Below are positions 1-8,173 of a stretch of 64,000 bases of DNA, piece by piece. The DNA comes from Caldimonas tepidiphila (GTDB taxonomy: Bacteria > Pseudomonadota > Gammaproteobacteria > Burkholderiales > Burkholderiaceae_C). A program made the position numbers and the translations under genes. Under the pieces are notes generated by a model. The model searched no databases. It was not told the origin of the DNA and was given only the letters and a program-made list of their open reading frames with translations. Each line of letters opens with the position of its first letter. Position 1 is the first letter of the stretch. The stretch is from positions 22,444-86,443 of the forward strand of contig NZ_QXMG01000022.1 of NCBI RefSeq assembly GCF_003569765.1. Reading direction: 5' to 3'.

Positions 1-689
1 CCGCCCCGGTCGTCGCGCTGCTCGGCGCCGAGAGCACCGGCAAGACCACGCTCGCGCTCGCGCTCGCCACCGACTTGCGCGCCGCGGGCCGCGACGTGGG
101 CGTGGTGCCGGAGTACCTGCGCGAGTTCTGCGACGCGGCCGGCCGCACGCCGCGGCCCGACGAGCAGACCGCGATCGCCGCCGAGCAGACGCGGCGCATC
201 GCCGAGGCGGCCTCGCGTCACGAACTGGTGATCGCCGACACCACCGCGCTGATGACGGCGGTCTACAGCGACCACCTGTTCGGCGACGCCTCGCTGATCC
301 CGGGCGCGCTGCAGGCCCATGCCGGCTGCGCGCTGACGCTGCTGACCGGCCTGGACCTGCCCTGGCAGGCCGACGGCCTGCAGCGCGACGGCCCGCAGGT
401 GCGCGCGCCGGTGGACGCGCGCATCCGCGCGCTGCTGCAGCAGGGCGGGCTGCCCTTCAGCGTCGTCTACGGCCGTGGCGAGGCGCGCGTGCGGCACGCG
501 ATGCGCGCGCTCGAGGGCCTGCTCGGCCGGCTGCACCGCGGCGATGGAGGCTCCGGCGGCGAGCCGCAGGGCCCGGTGCGCTGGCGCCTCAAGTGCCGCG
601 ACTGCGAGCAGGCCGACCCGGCCGCCGAGGACTGCGCCCACGGCCTGTTCGGCGGGCTGCTGAACCGCACGGCCGGCGGGGAGGGCTGA
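1..689 (+). CDS. NadR-like AAA family ATPase/kinase (5' end missing)
   Basis: The reading frame is open from base 3 and its true start lies left of the window, so this is the C-terminal part of the protein. A P-loop of the form GAESTGKT is encoded at 24-50, followed by the YLREFC segment and the [10 protein letters not shown] region. These resemble the ribosylnicotinamide-kinase domain of NadR and related AAA_28 proteins, which phosphorylate nicotinamide riboside or bind nucleotides in NAD salvage. Near the C-terminus a CRDCEQ segment carries two cysteines whose role I cannot state. The stop is TGA at 687-689, and the gene converges on hslO with 28 bases between them. The NadR assignment rests on the P-loop and general layout only; another small P-loop kinase is possible. 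Confidence 0.65.
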   Translation, partial: APVVALLGAESTGKTTLALALATDLRAAGRDVGVVPEYLREFCDAAGRTPRPDEQTAIAAEQTRRIAEAASRHELVIADTTALMTAVYSDHLFGDASLIPGALQAHAGCALTLLTGLDLPWQADGLQRDGPQVRAPVDARIRALLQQGGLPFSVVYGRGEARVRHAMRALEGLLGRLHRGDGGSGGEPQGPVRWRLKCRDCEQADPAAEDCAHGLFGGLLNRTAGGEG

Positions 690-717
690 GGGCGCCGGCC
701 GCTGCCGCGGCCAGGCC

Positions 718-1701
718 TCACTGCACCGCGCTCGAGCTCGGCGGGTGGTTCTGGCCGGGCGTGAACAGCTCGCCCACGTCGACCGTGTCGAAGTGGTAGT
801 GCGCGCCGCAGAAGTCGCAGGAGATCTCGACGCGGCCCTGCTCGGCGATGATGTCGTCGACCTCCTCGCGGCCGAGCCCGCGCAGCATCTGGCCGACGCG
901 CTCGCGCGAGCAGGTGCAGGCGAAGCGCGGGCCGTCCTCGCCGCGCAGCGGCTCGAAGCGCAGCACCTGCTCCTCCCAGAACAGGCGGTGCAGCACCGTC
1001 TCGGCGTCGAGCGTCAGCAGCTCCTCCGGGGTCAGCGTCGCGGCCAGCATCGCGACGCGGTTGAAGCCCTCGGACAGGCCGATGTCGTCCTCGTTGCGCG
1101 CGCCGCCGATGTTGCCCTCGCCCTCGACCGGCAGGCGCTGGATCAGCAGGCCCGCGGCGACCTCGTCGTTGGCGGCGAGGATCAGCCGCGTGTCGAGCTG
1201 CTCGGACTGCAGCATGTAGTGCTCGAGCACCTGCGACAGCTGCTGCAGCGGCTCGCGCTGGTCGCCGTGCAGCGGCACGACGCCCTGGTAGGGCTGCTGG
1301 CCCGGCAGCTTGTCCTTGGGGTCGAGCGTGATCGCGCAGCGGCCCTGGCCGTGCACGTTCAGCATCGCCTCGAGCTGCGCGTCCTCGGCCACCTCGCCCA
1401 CCACCTTGGCGGTGGCGCGCACGGCCAGGTCCGGCTGCACCTCGGCGACCGCGAGCTTGACCGGGCCGTCGCCGAAGACCTGCAGCACCAGCGCGCCGTT
1501 GAACTTGATGTTCGACTGCATCAGCACGCCCGCCGCGGCCATCTGGCCGAGCAGCGAGCGCACCGGCGCCGGGTAGCTGCCGGCCTGCTCGCGGCGGCGC
1601 AGCATGTCCTGCCACGCATCGGTCAGGCGCACGAGCATGCCGCGCACCGGCAGGCCCTCGAACAGGAATTTGTGGAGTTCGCTCGGGGGGGTGATGTTCA
1701 C
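718..1701 (-). CDS. hslO: Hsp33 redox-regulated chaperonin
   Basis: This 327-residue protein is Hsp33, a cytosolic holdase that is switched on by oxidation and heat and prevents aggregation of unfolded proteins. The C-terminal redox switch is intact, with a CxC pair at about residues 262/264 and a CxxC pair at about 295/298 (CDFC) that together bind zinc when reduced. The length is somewhat above the E. coli protein (about 290 residues), as is usual in Burkholderiales. I chose the GTG at 1699-1701 because an AAGGA Shine-Dalgarno lies about 8 bases upstream and the N-terminus then matches family members; no ATG fits. It lies downstream of the gamma-carbonic anhydrase gene on the same strand, 53 bases away. 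Confidence 0.93.
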   Translation of the reverse strand: MNITPPSELHKFLFEGLPVRGMLVRLTDAWQDMLRRREQAGSYPAPVRSLLGQMAAAGVLMQSNIKFNGALVLQVFGDGPVKLAVAEVQPDLAVRATAKVVGEVAEDAQLEAMLNVHGQGRCAITLDPKDKLPGQQPYQGVVPLHGDQREPLQQLSQVLEHYMLQSEQLDTRLILAANDEVAAGLLIQRLPVEGEGNIGGARNEDDIGLSEGFNRVAMLAATLTPEELLTLDAETVLHRLFWEEQVLRFEPLRGEDGPRFACTCSRERVGQMLRGLGREEVDDIIAEQGRVEISCDFCGAHYHFDTVDVGELFTPGQNHPPSSSAVQ

Positions 1702-1754
1702 GGGGAAAGATCCTTGGGACGCCGGCCCGGGAGGCCAACGCCATGAAATGGGGT

Positions 1755-2279
1755 TCAGCCGATCTTCTTCAAGTCGGACCGGTAGCGGCGCGCGTTCTCG
1801 ACGTAGTGGCGCGCGCCCTTCCCGAAGGCCTCGATCTGCTCGGGCGTGAGCTGCTTCACCGCCTTGGCGGGCGAGCCGAGGATCATCGAGCCGTCCGGGA
1901 ATTCCTTGCCCTCGGTGACGAGCGCGCCGGCGCCGACGATGCAGTTGCGCCCGATCCTCGCGCCGTTGAGCACGACGGCGCCGATGCCGACGAGCGTGCC
2001 GTCGCCGATCGTGCAGCCGTGCAGCATCACCTGGTGACCCACCGTGACATCCTCGCCGATCACGAGCTCGATGCCGGCGTCGGTGTGCAGCACCGAGTTG
2101 TCCTGGATGTTGCTGCCGCGGCCGATGCGGATGCGGTCGGTGTCGCCGCGCACGACGGTGCCGAACCACACGCTCGCGTCCTCGGCCAGCTCCACGCGCC
2201 CGATCACGGTGGCGGTCTCGGCCACCCAGGCGGTCTCGTGGATCTGCGGCGCGTGCTCGCCGAGCTGGTAGAGGGCCAT
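1755..2279 (-). CDS. Gamma-carbonic anhydrase family protein (YrdA-like)
   Basis: The 174-residue protein is a left-handed beta-helix of hexapeptide repeats, as in gamma-class carbonic anhydrases and YrdA. Three histidines that would bind the metal are visible: H65 in NSVLHTD, and H82 and H87 in GHQVMLHGC. The ATG has a clear GGAG 7 to 8 bases upstream. Members hydrate CO2 or have unproven activity, so enzymatic function is inferred. The gene is divergent from the DUF455 gene, only 45 bases away, so the promoters must overlap. Confidence 0.9.
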   Translation of the reverse strand: MALYQLGEHAPQIHETAWVAETATVIGRVELAEDASVWFGTVVRGDTDRIRIGRGSNIQDNSVLHTDAGIELVIGEDVTVGHQVMLHGCTIGDGTLVGIGAVVLNGARIGRNCIVGAGALVTEGKEFPDGSMILGSPAKAVKQLTPEQIEAFGKGARHYVENARRYRSDLKKIG

Positions 2280-2311
2280 CGCGTGTCTCCGGGGATTCTT
2301 GGGCGAAAGGG

Positions 2312-2324
2312 GATAATTTTACGG
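2312..2324 (+). promoter_or_regulatory. -10 box of a likely leaderless promoter
   Basis: GATAAT at 2312-2317 matches the sigma-70 -10 consensus at five of six positions. Seven bases separate it from the ATG at 2325, so transcription would start at or next to the A of the start codon. No Shine-Dalgarno fits in the space, and no convincing -35 box is visible. Confidence 0.45.
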
Positions 2325-3122
2325 ATGAAGCCCCGTCACCGCGCCCTCGAGATCCTGCTCCTTGCCGACCCCATGGAGAAGGCGGGGGCGGCGCGCGCGC
2401 TCTTCGAGGCCCTGCGGCCGGGCAGCGGCTTTGACGCCGATGCGGCAATCGACGAGCCCGCCGTGCTGCCGGGACGCCCGGCGCGGCCGCCGCTCGTGCC
2501 GCCCTCGGACGTGCCGCGGCGCTCGCCGTTCACGCGCGAGGGCCGCGCCGCGCTGCTGCACGCGATCGCGCACATCGAGTTCAACGCCATCAACCTCGCG
2601 CTCGACGCCGCCTGGCGCTTCGCCGGCATGCCCGACGAGTTCTACCGCGACTGGCTGCAGGTCGCCGCCGAGGAGGCGCTGCACTTCACGCTGCTGTGCG
2701 AGCACCTGCGCACGCTCGGCGCCGACTACGGCGACTTCCCCGCCCACGACGGGCTGTGGCTGATGACCGAGCGCACCAAGGGCGACATCGTCGCGCGCAT
2801 GGCGCTGGTGCCGAGGACGCTGGAGGCGCGCGGGCTCGACGCGACGCCGCTGATCCAGGCCAAGCTCGCGAAGGCGGGCGACCCTCGCGCCGTCGAGATC
2901 CTCGATGTGATCCTGCGCGACGAGATTGGACATGTGGCGATCGGCAACCGCTGGTACCGCTGGCTGTGCGAGCGCGAGGGGTTCGAGCCGGTGGCGCACT
3001 ACCGCGTGCTGGTCGAGCGCCACCAGGCGCCGCGGCTCAAGCCGCCGTTCAACAGCGCGGCCCGCCGCGCCGCGGGCTTCAGCGAGGCCGAGCTCGACTG
3101 GCTGCTCGGCAGCGGCGGCTGA
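2325..3122 (+). CDS. DUF455 ferritin-like protein
   Basis: The 265-residue product belongs to the DUF455 family, which adopts a ferritin-like four-helix fold. Candidate di-iron ligands can be seen: E85 in AHIEFN, the EE-x-x-H group at about 116-120 (AAEEALH), and E200/H203 in RDEIGH. Function is not established for the family; an oxidase or oxygenase role on RNA or small molecules has been discussed for ferritin-like proteins of this kind, but I do not assert one. The start at 2325 gives the usual family N-terminus. It lies 7 bases after a -10 box with no ribosome-binding site, which suggests a leaderless message. A GC-rich hairpin follows the stop. Confidence 0.85.
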   Translation: MKPRHRALEILLLADPMEKAGAARALFEALRPGSGFDADAAIDEPAVLPGRPARPPLVPPSDVPRRSPFTREGRAALLHAIAHIEFNAINLALDAAWRFAGMPDEFYRDWLQVAAEEALHFTLLCEHLRTLGADYGDFPAHDGLWLMTERTKGDIVARMALVPRTLEARGLDATPLIQAKLAKAGDPRAVEILDVILRDEIGHVAIGNRWYRWLCEREGFEPVAHYRVLVERHQAPRLKPPFNSAARRAAGFSEAELDWLLGSGG

Positions 3123-3140
3123 ACGGCCGCCCGCGCCAAG

Positions 3141-3158
3141 CCCCCGGTGCGCCGGGGG
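3141..3158 (+). terminator. GC-rich hairpin after the DUF455 gene
   Basis: CCCCCGG at 3141-3147 pairs perfectly with CCGGGGG at 3152-3158 around a TGCG loop. No T-tract follows, so it could slow polymerase or protect a 3' end but is not a complete intrinsic terminator. Confidence 0.4.
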
Positions 3159-3245
3159 CCGCGAGGCGCTCGCTAAACTGGTCCGCCCTCCTCCTTCCGA
3201 GTGGCCGGCGCCGCAGGCGCACCGGACCGCCCCCTTCACGCCGCC

Positions 3246-4703
3246 ATGCTCGATCAGCTTGAAACCCATGCGCGCCGGGTCGCGCCGGCCGTCGACCACT
3301 GGGCCGTGCGCGGCCTGCACGAGAAATCCGAGCAGCTGCAGGTGCGCCAGGACATCGCCGAGGCGCCGCTGAGGAGCCGCGACGCCGGCGCGATGGTCAC
3401 CGTGGTGCACCGCGGCGGCATCGGCTATGCCGCCACGCCCCGGCTCGACGAGGCGGGCCTCGCCGCCGCCTTCGACGAGGCGCGGCGGCTCGCGGAGGCG
3501 AGCGCCGGGCGCTGCGTGACCGACTACAGCGCGCTGCCGCGCCCCGCCGCGCAGGGCCGCCACGCGAGCCCGGTGCAGCGGCCGCTGGACGCGAGCACGC
3601 TGGCCGAGCGGCTCGAGCTGCTGCAGCAGGCCTGCGCGTCGATGGCGGTCGACGCGCGCATCATCGACCGCAGCGCCAGCCTGTGGAGCGTGCAGGCCGA
3701 GCAGCTCTTCGTCGACAGCGCCGGCAGCCGCATCGAGCAGCGCTTCAGCTTCATCATCCCCAACCTGCAGGCCACCGCGCACGCGCGCGGCGTCACGCAG
3801 GTGCGCTCCGCCGCCGGCCAGTACAACGGCTTCTGCCAGCAGGGCGGGCTCGAGGTGCTGGAGCGCGCGCGCTTCCGCGAGGACGGGCCGCGCGTCGCGC
3901 GCGAGGCGCTCGAGCTCGTCGCCGCACCGCCCTGCCCCAGCGGCGAGATGGACCTGCTCTTGATGCCGGACCAGATGATGCTGCAGATCCACGAGAGCAT
4001 CGGCCACCCGCTCGAGCTCGACCGCATCCTCGGCGACGAGCGCAACTTCGCCGGCACGAGCTTCGTCACGCTCGACATGTTCGGCCACTACCGCTGGGGC
4101 AGCGAGCTGCTCAACGTCAGCCACGACCCGACGCGCGCCGAGGAGTTCGCGAGCTTCGCCTTCGACGACGACGGCATGCCCGCCACGCGCGAGATGCTGA
4201 TCGAGCGCGGCGTGCTGATGCGCCCGCTCGGCGGCGCGGTGTCGCTGGCGCGCGCCCGCGAACAGCGCCCGGACCTGCAGGGCGTCGCGACCGCGCGCGC
4301 CGCGGGCTGGAACCGCGCGCCGATCGACCGCATGGGCAACCTCAACGTCGAGCCGGGCGACAGCACGCTCGAGGAGATGATCGCCGCGGTCGAGCATGGC
4401 GTGCTGATGCGCACCAACTGCTCCTGGAGCATCGACGACTCGCGCAACAAGTTCCAGTTCGGCTGCGAGCACGGGCAGGTGATCCGCCACGGCCGGCTCG
4501 CCGAGGTGGTGCGCACGCCCGGCTACCGCGGCATCAGCGCCACCTTCTGGCGCTCGCTGGCGATGGTCGGCGACGCCAGCACCCTCGAGGTGATGGGCAC
4601 GCCCTTCTGCGGCAAGGGCGAGCCCTCGCAGGTGATCCGCGTCGGCCATGCCTCGCCGGCCTGCCTGTTCCGCAACGTTGCCGTGTTCGGCGGGGAGGCC
4701 TGA
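3246..4703 (+). CDS. TldD-like metallopeptidase
   Basis: The 485-residue protein has the TldD fold and its zinc site, HESIGH at residues 249-254 (HExxxH). TldD pairs with TldE/PmbA to form a protease that cleaves unfolded peptides, and in some bacteria the pair processes antibiotic or toxin peptides. The C-terminal third carries the conserved NCSWSIDD and FGCEHGQ segments. I chose ATG 3246 over the upstream in-frame GTG because it gives the normal TldD length (E. coli 481). The partner gene starts on the very next base after the stop, so the two are surely co-translated. The motif differs slightly from the common HEAVGH form, so this may be a paralog rather than the housekeeping tldD. Confidence 0.85.
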   Translation: MLDQLETHARRVAPAVDHWAVRGLHEKSEQLQVRQDIAEAPLRSRDAGAMVTVVHRGGIGYAATPRLDEAGLAAAFDEARRLAEASAGRCVTDYSALPRPAAQGRHASPVQRPLDASTLAERLELLQQACASMAVDARIIDRSASLWSVQAEQLFVDSAGSRIEQRFSFIIPNLQATAHARGVTQVRSAAGQYNGFCQQGGLEVLERARFREDGPRVAREALELVAAPPCPSGEMDLLLMPDQMMLQIHESIGHPLELDRILGDERNFAGTSFVTLDMFGHYRWGSELLNVSHDPTRAEEFASFAFDDDGMPATREMLIERGVLMRPLGGAVSLARAREQRPDLQGVATARAAGWNRAPIDRMGNLNVEPGDSTLEEMIAAVEHGVLMRTNCSWSIDDSRNKFQFGCEHGQVIRHGRLAEVVRTPGYRGISATFWRSLAMVGDASTLEVMGTPFCGKGEPSQVIRVGHASPACLFRNVAVFGGEA

Positions 4704-6065
4704 ATGAGCGCGCTGACCGAGGAGACCCACTTCCGCGAGCTCGCCGACGCGGTCTGCCGGCCGCTGGCGGGCTGCGAGCGCGTGACGCTGCATCTCGCGG
4801 CCGAGGACTCGTCCTTCCTGCGCTTCAACCGCGCGCGCGTGCGGCAGGCGACGCAGGTGAGCCAGGGCATCGCGACGCTGTCGCTGGTGGCGGGACGGCG
4901 CCGGCTGCGCGCGAACCTGACGCTCGGCGGCGACGCCGCGGCCGACCGCGCGCGGCTGCTGGCCGAGCGCGACGCGCTGCTCGCCGAGCTGCCGCAGGTG
5001 CGCGAGGACCCCTGGCTGCTGCTGCCCGACACGGTGCAGGACTCGCGGCACGAGGCGCGCGGCGCACTGCCCGCGGCCGCACAGGTGATCGACGCGGTGG
5101 AGCGCGCCGCCGCCGCGCACGACTTCGTCGGCTTCCATGCCGGCGGGCCGGTGGTGCGCGCCTTCGCCGACAGCCGCGGCCAGCGCAACTGGCACCGCGT
5201 CGAGAGCTTCCACTTCGACTGGTGCCTCTACCACCCGGGCGGCGCACACGACGCGGCGCTGCGTGACAAGGCGGTCAAGTCCTCCTACGCCGGCGCGGCC
5301 TGGGACGAGGGCGAGTTCGCGCGCCGTGTCGCCGAGGGCGCGGTGCGGCTGCCGCTGCTGGCGCAGCCGGCGCGGCCGCTCGCGCCGGGCCCCTACCGCG
5401 CCTGGCTCGAGCCGGCGGCCGTCGGCGAGCTGCTCGGCGCGATGAGCTGGGGCGGCTTCGGGCTGAAGGACCGGCGCACCGGGGTCTCGCCGCTGACGCG
5501 GCTCGAGCGCGGCGAGCTGGCGCTCGACCCGCGCGTCTCGCTGACCGAGGCCACCGCGCGCGGCGGCACGCCGGCCTTCACCGAGGACGGCTTCGCCCGG
5601 CCGGCCGAGGTGCGCCTCGTCGAGGCGGGCCGCGCCGCGGACACGCTCGCGTCGCCGCGCTCGGCGCGCGAGTACGGCGTGGCCGCCAACGGCGCCTGCG
5701 ACGAGGAGACGCCGCAGGCGCTGGTGCTCGCGCCGGGGACGCTGCCCGCCTCGCGCACGCTCGAGGCGCTCGGCACCGGCCTGTGGATCAGCAACCTCTG
5801 GTACCTGAACTACAGCGACCGCCCGAACGGCCGCGTCACCGGCATGACGCGCTTCGCCTGCTTCCGGGTCGAGGACGGGCGGCTCGTCGCGCCGCTGCCG
5901 GTGATGCGCTTCGACGACTCGCTGCTGCGGCTGTTCGGCCCGGGGCTGGTCGAGCTCGGCGCCGAGCCCGGACTGCAGCCCGACCCGCACACCTACGGCC
6001 AGCGCCTGCTCGCCTCGGTCACGACGCCGGGCCTGCTGGTCGAGGGGCTGCGGCTGGTGCTGTAG
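4704..6065 (+). CDS. TldE/PmbA-like partner protein
   Basis: The 453-residue protein is the TldE (PmbA) type partner of the preceding TldD-like gene. It shows the late conserved block WISNLWYLNYSDRPNGRVTG around residues 355-375, which is typical of PmbA, and it lacks the HExxxH zinc site, as expected for the non-catalytic half of the heterodimer. Its ATG directly abuts the TGA of the TldD-like gene. No small precursor-peptide gene is evident within the surrounding few hundred bases, so a peptide-maturation role is not supported here. It converges on the erythromycin-esterase-family gene 16 bases away. Confidence 0.82.
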   Translation: MSALTEETHFRELADAVCRPLAGCERVTLHLAAEDSSFLRFNRARVRQATQVSQGIATLSLVAGRRRLRANLTLGGDAAADRARLLAERDALLAELPQVREDPWLLLPDTVQDSRHEARGALPAAAQVIDAVERAAAAHDFVGFHAGGPVVRAFADSRGQRNWHRVESFHFDWCLYHPGGAHDAALRDKAVKSSYAGAAWDEGEFARRVAEGAVRLPLLAQPARPLAPGPYRAWLEPAAVGELLGAMSWGGFGLKDRRTGVSPLTRLERGELALDPRVSLTEATARGGTPAFTEDGFARPAEVRLVEAGRAADTLASPRSAREYGVAANGACDEETPQALVLAPGTLPASRTLEALGTGLWISNLWYLNYSDRPNGRVTGMTRFACFRVEDGRLVAPLPVMRFDDSLLRLFGPGLVELGAEPGLQPDPHTYGQRLLASVTTPGLLVEGLRLVL

Positions 6066-6081
6066 CGCCGACCCCCGCCGC

Positions 6082-7428
6082 TCACAGCCCCGACGGGTAG
6101 GTCTCCGGCACCTTCTCGTCCTCGTGCGGCCAGTCGCACGGCGGGTCCAGCGGCGCGACGGCGTGCGTCTCGTCGACGTGGATCAGCGCGTCGAACTGGC
6201 GCGGCAGGTCGGCGTGGAAATAGTGGCTGACGCGCTCGGAGTCCGGCCGGTAGATCACGCCGATCGCGCGCTCGAGCAGCTGCATGTGCAGCGCGTCGCG
6301 CACCTCGGACTGGCCGTCGAGCGGCAGCCAGAAGTCGGCCGCGAGGGCGTCGTGCAGCAGCCGCTCGTGGCTGTCGAGGTGCGAGGGCCGCACCTTCATG
6401 TGCTGCGGCGGCTCGTCCCAGTCGTGCGCGGCGGTCACGCTGCCGGTGTGCGTCGTGAAGCCGAGCAGGTAGGAGCGGCCGAGCTCGGCGCGGCGCTCGC
6501 GCACCAGCTGCCCGACGTTGATCTCGCCGCCCTCGCCCATCTCGGTGGCGCGCGCGTCGCCGAGGTGCGAGTTGTGCGCCCACACGACGATGCGCGGCGC
6601 GCGCCCGAGCCGCGCGCCCAGGTGCTCGCGCAGCGCGAGCAGCGTGTCGGCCATGTGCGTGTCGCGCAGGTTCCACGACGACACGCGGCCCTGGAACATC
6701 GCGCGGTAGTAGGCCTCGGCGTTGCGCACCACGCGCGCGTTCTGCTGCGCGTAGAACAGCTCGTCGTCGTCGGCCGAGCCGTCGTGGCGGAAGTGCTCGG
6801 CGGCGCGGCCGAGCAGCTCGGTGAGCTGCTGCACCGCCTGCTCCTCGCAGCTCGGCCGCAGGCCGAAGGTGGCCGCGTAGCCGTAGCGCTGCGCGTCCTC
6901 GGCGAGGTGGTCGAAGCAGGCGTAGCGCTCGCGCGCGCGCTTGGCGCCCTCGGGGTCGGCCTGCGCGAGGAAGCGCAGCACCGCGTCCATCGAGCCGCGC
7001 AGGCTGTAGAGGTCGATGCCGAAGAATCCGACCGGCGCGCGCCCCTCGCCGCCGCGCGAGGCATTGTGCGCGGCGAGCCACTGCACGAGGCGCTCGACCT
7101 CGCGGTTGCGCCACATCCAGCGCGGGAAGCGCTCGAAGCACTGCAGCGCCTCGGGACCGCCCCGGCCGCGCTGCACATGGCGGCTGACCTGCAGCGCGTC
7201 GGGCCAGTCGGCCTCGACCGCGATGGCGTCGCAGCGGCCGGACTCGATCAGGCGCTGCGTGATCAGCGCGCGCAGCCGGTAGAACTCGCGCGTGCCGTGC
7301 GAGGCCTCGCCGAGCAGGATGGTCTCGGCGTCGCCGATCGCCTCGACGACGAAGCCGAGGTCGGCGGCGGATCTCAACGGGCGGGCGGCGCGGCGGACGG
7401 CCTCGATCGCATCGGTACGGGCACTCAT
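6082..7428 (-). CDS. Erythromycin esterase family protein
   Basis: The 448-residue product belongs to the erythromycin-esterase (EreA/B and succinoglycan-biosynthesis-like) family. The key motif is LLGEASHGTREFYRLR at about residues 38-53, with H44 and E48 at catalytic or metal-site positions. E72 in AVEADW and the late VWAHNSHLGDAR block also fit. Members hydrolyse ester bonds in varied small molecules; resistance to macrolides is shown only for a minority, so I do not call this a resistance gene. ATG 7428 was preferred to an upstream in-frame ATG because AGGAGG lies 9 bases before it. The gene is isolated in orientation, between a convergent TldE-like gene and the Lrp-type regulator. Confidence 0.85.
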   Translation of the reverse strand: MSARTDAIEAVRRAARPLRSAADLGFVVEAIGDAETILLGEASHGTREFYRLRALITQRLIESGRCDAIAVEADWPDALQVSRHVQRGRGGPEALQCFERFPRWMWRNREVERLVQWLAAHNASRGGEGRAPVGFFGIDLYSLRGSMDAVLRFLAQADPEGAKRARERYACFDHLAEDAQRYGYAATFGLRPSCEEQAVQQLTELLGRAAEHFRHDGSADDDELFYAQQNARVVRNAEAYYRAMFQGRVSSWNLRDTHMADTLLALREHLGARLGRAPRIVVWAHNSHLGDARATEMGEGGEINVGQLVRERRAELGRSYLLGFTTHTGSVTAAHDWDEPPQHMKVRPSHLDSHERLLHDALAADFWLPLDGQSEVRDALHMQLLERAIGVIYRPDSERVSHYFHADLPRQFDALIHVDETHAVAPLDPPCDWPHEDEKVPETYPSGL

Positions 7429-7530
7429 GGCGGGAGTCCTCCTGATGCGTGCGAGGTGCAAGCGGGGTGCCCGCCGCCGCTGTCGGCACGCCGGGATGCC
7501 GCCCCGGTCCGTGCGGCGGGCCCGCGGGCC

Positions 7531-7995
7531 TCAGACCACCGGCAGGAAGAGCTCCTCCTTGACCTCCTCCATCACCACGTAGCTGTGCGACTGGGCCGGC
7601 ACCGGGATCTTCTTGAGGATGTCGCCGAGCAGGTCGCGGTACTCGCTCATGCGGTGCAGCCGCGCCTTCACGAGGTAGTCGAAGCTGCCCGACACGAGGT
7701 GGCACTCCAGCACCGCCGGCATGTTGCGCAGCTCGTCGCGCACCTTCGCGAACACGTCGGCCGACTTGGCCGACAGCGTGATCTCCACGAACACCAGCAG
7801 CGTGCGGCCGAGCGTGGCCGGATCGATGCGCGCGTGGTAGCCGGTGATGACGCCGGCGCGCTCCAGGCGCCGCACGCGCTCGGTGCAGGGCGAGGTCGAC
7901 AGGCCGATGCGCTCGGCCAGCTCGGTCATCGAGATGCGCCCCTGGCGCTGCAGGACGTCCAGGATCTTGCGGTCGATGCGGTCGAGGTCGTGCAT
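7531..7995 (-). CDS. Lrp/AsnC-type regulator, DadR-like
   Basis: The 154-residue protein has an N-terminal winged helix-turn-helix (about residues 1-60, with the SMTELAERIGLSTSPCTERVRRLE recognition region) and a C-terminal RAM/AsnC effector domain. Lrp-family proteins sense amino acids and bind as oligomers to upstream sites. It is divergent from an alanine/Na+ symporter gene, with dadA and an alanine racemase just beyond. This is the arrangement of the Pseudomonas dadRAX module, where DadR senses L-alanine and activates the operon. The functional name is therefore inferred from family plus context. The ATG at 7993-7995 gives the standard N-terminus (MHDLDRIDRKIL); the upstream AGTGA is a weak ribosome site. 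Confidence 0.85.
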   Translation of the reverse strand: MHDLDRIDRKILDVLQRQGRISMTELAERIGLSTSPCTERVRRLERAGVITGYHARIDPATLGRTLLVFVEITLSAKSADVFAKVRDELRNMPAVLECHLVSGSFDYLVKARLHRMSEYRDLLGDILKKIPVPAQSHSYVVMEEVKEELFLPVV

Positions 7996-8060
7996 TTCAC
8001 TGTGCCGGTCGGGATGGAGCCGGGATTTTCCGCAAGTAAGCGGGAGTATCCAAGGAACTT

Positions 8061-8075
8061 CAGTGATTTTTGCTG
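8061..8075 (+). promoter_or_regulatory. Putative Lrp/DadR operator upstream of the symporter
   Basis: CAGTGATTTTTGCTG matches the E. coli Lrp consensus YAGHAWATTWTDCTR at 13 of 15 positions by my count. It lies in the 178-base divergent region between the Lrp-type gene and the symporter, and a close relative recurs before dadA at 9723. Confidence 0.5.
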
Positions 8076-8173
8076 CGACCCGGTTCCTAAACTCGCCGTC
8101 CTCACCGGGCAGGCCCCACAAGAGCGTGAAACCCGCAGGCCGGCCCTTTCCTCGAGAGCGACAGGAGACAAGC

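Noticed and set aside
2319..5990. A minus-strand open frame of 1223 codons opposite the DUF455, TldD-like and TldE-like genes
   Set aside because: It is a shadow frame in very GC-rich DNA: the composition is Arg/Ala/His-rich without domains, and the plus strand carries three clear gene families.
6082..7428. Macrolide resistance by erythromycin esterase
   Set aside because: Family membership alone does not show activity on macrolides, and most chromosomal members have other or unknown substrates.
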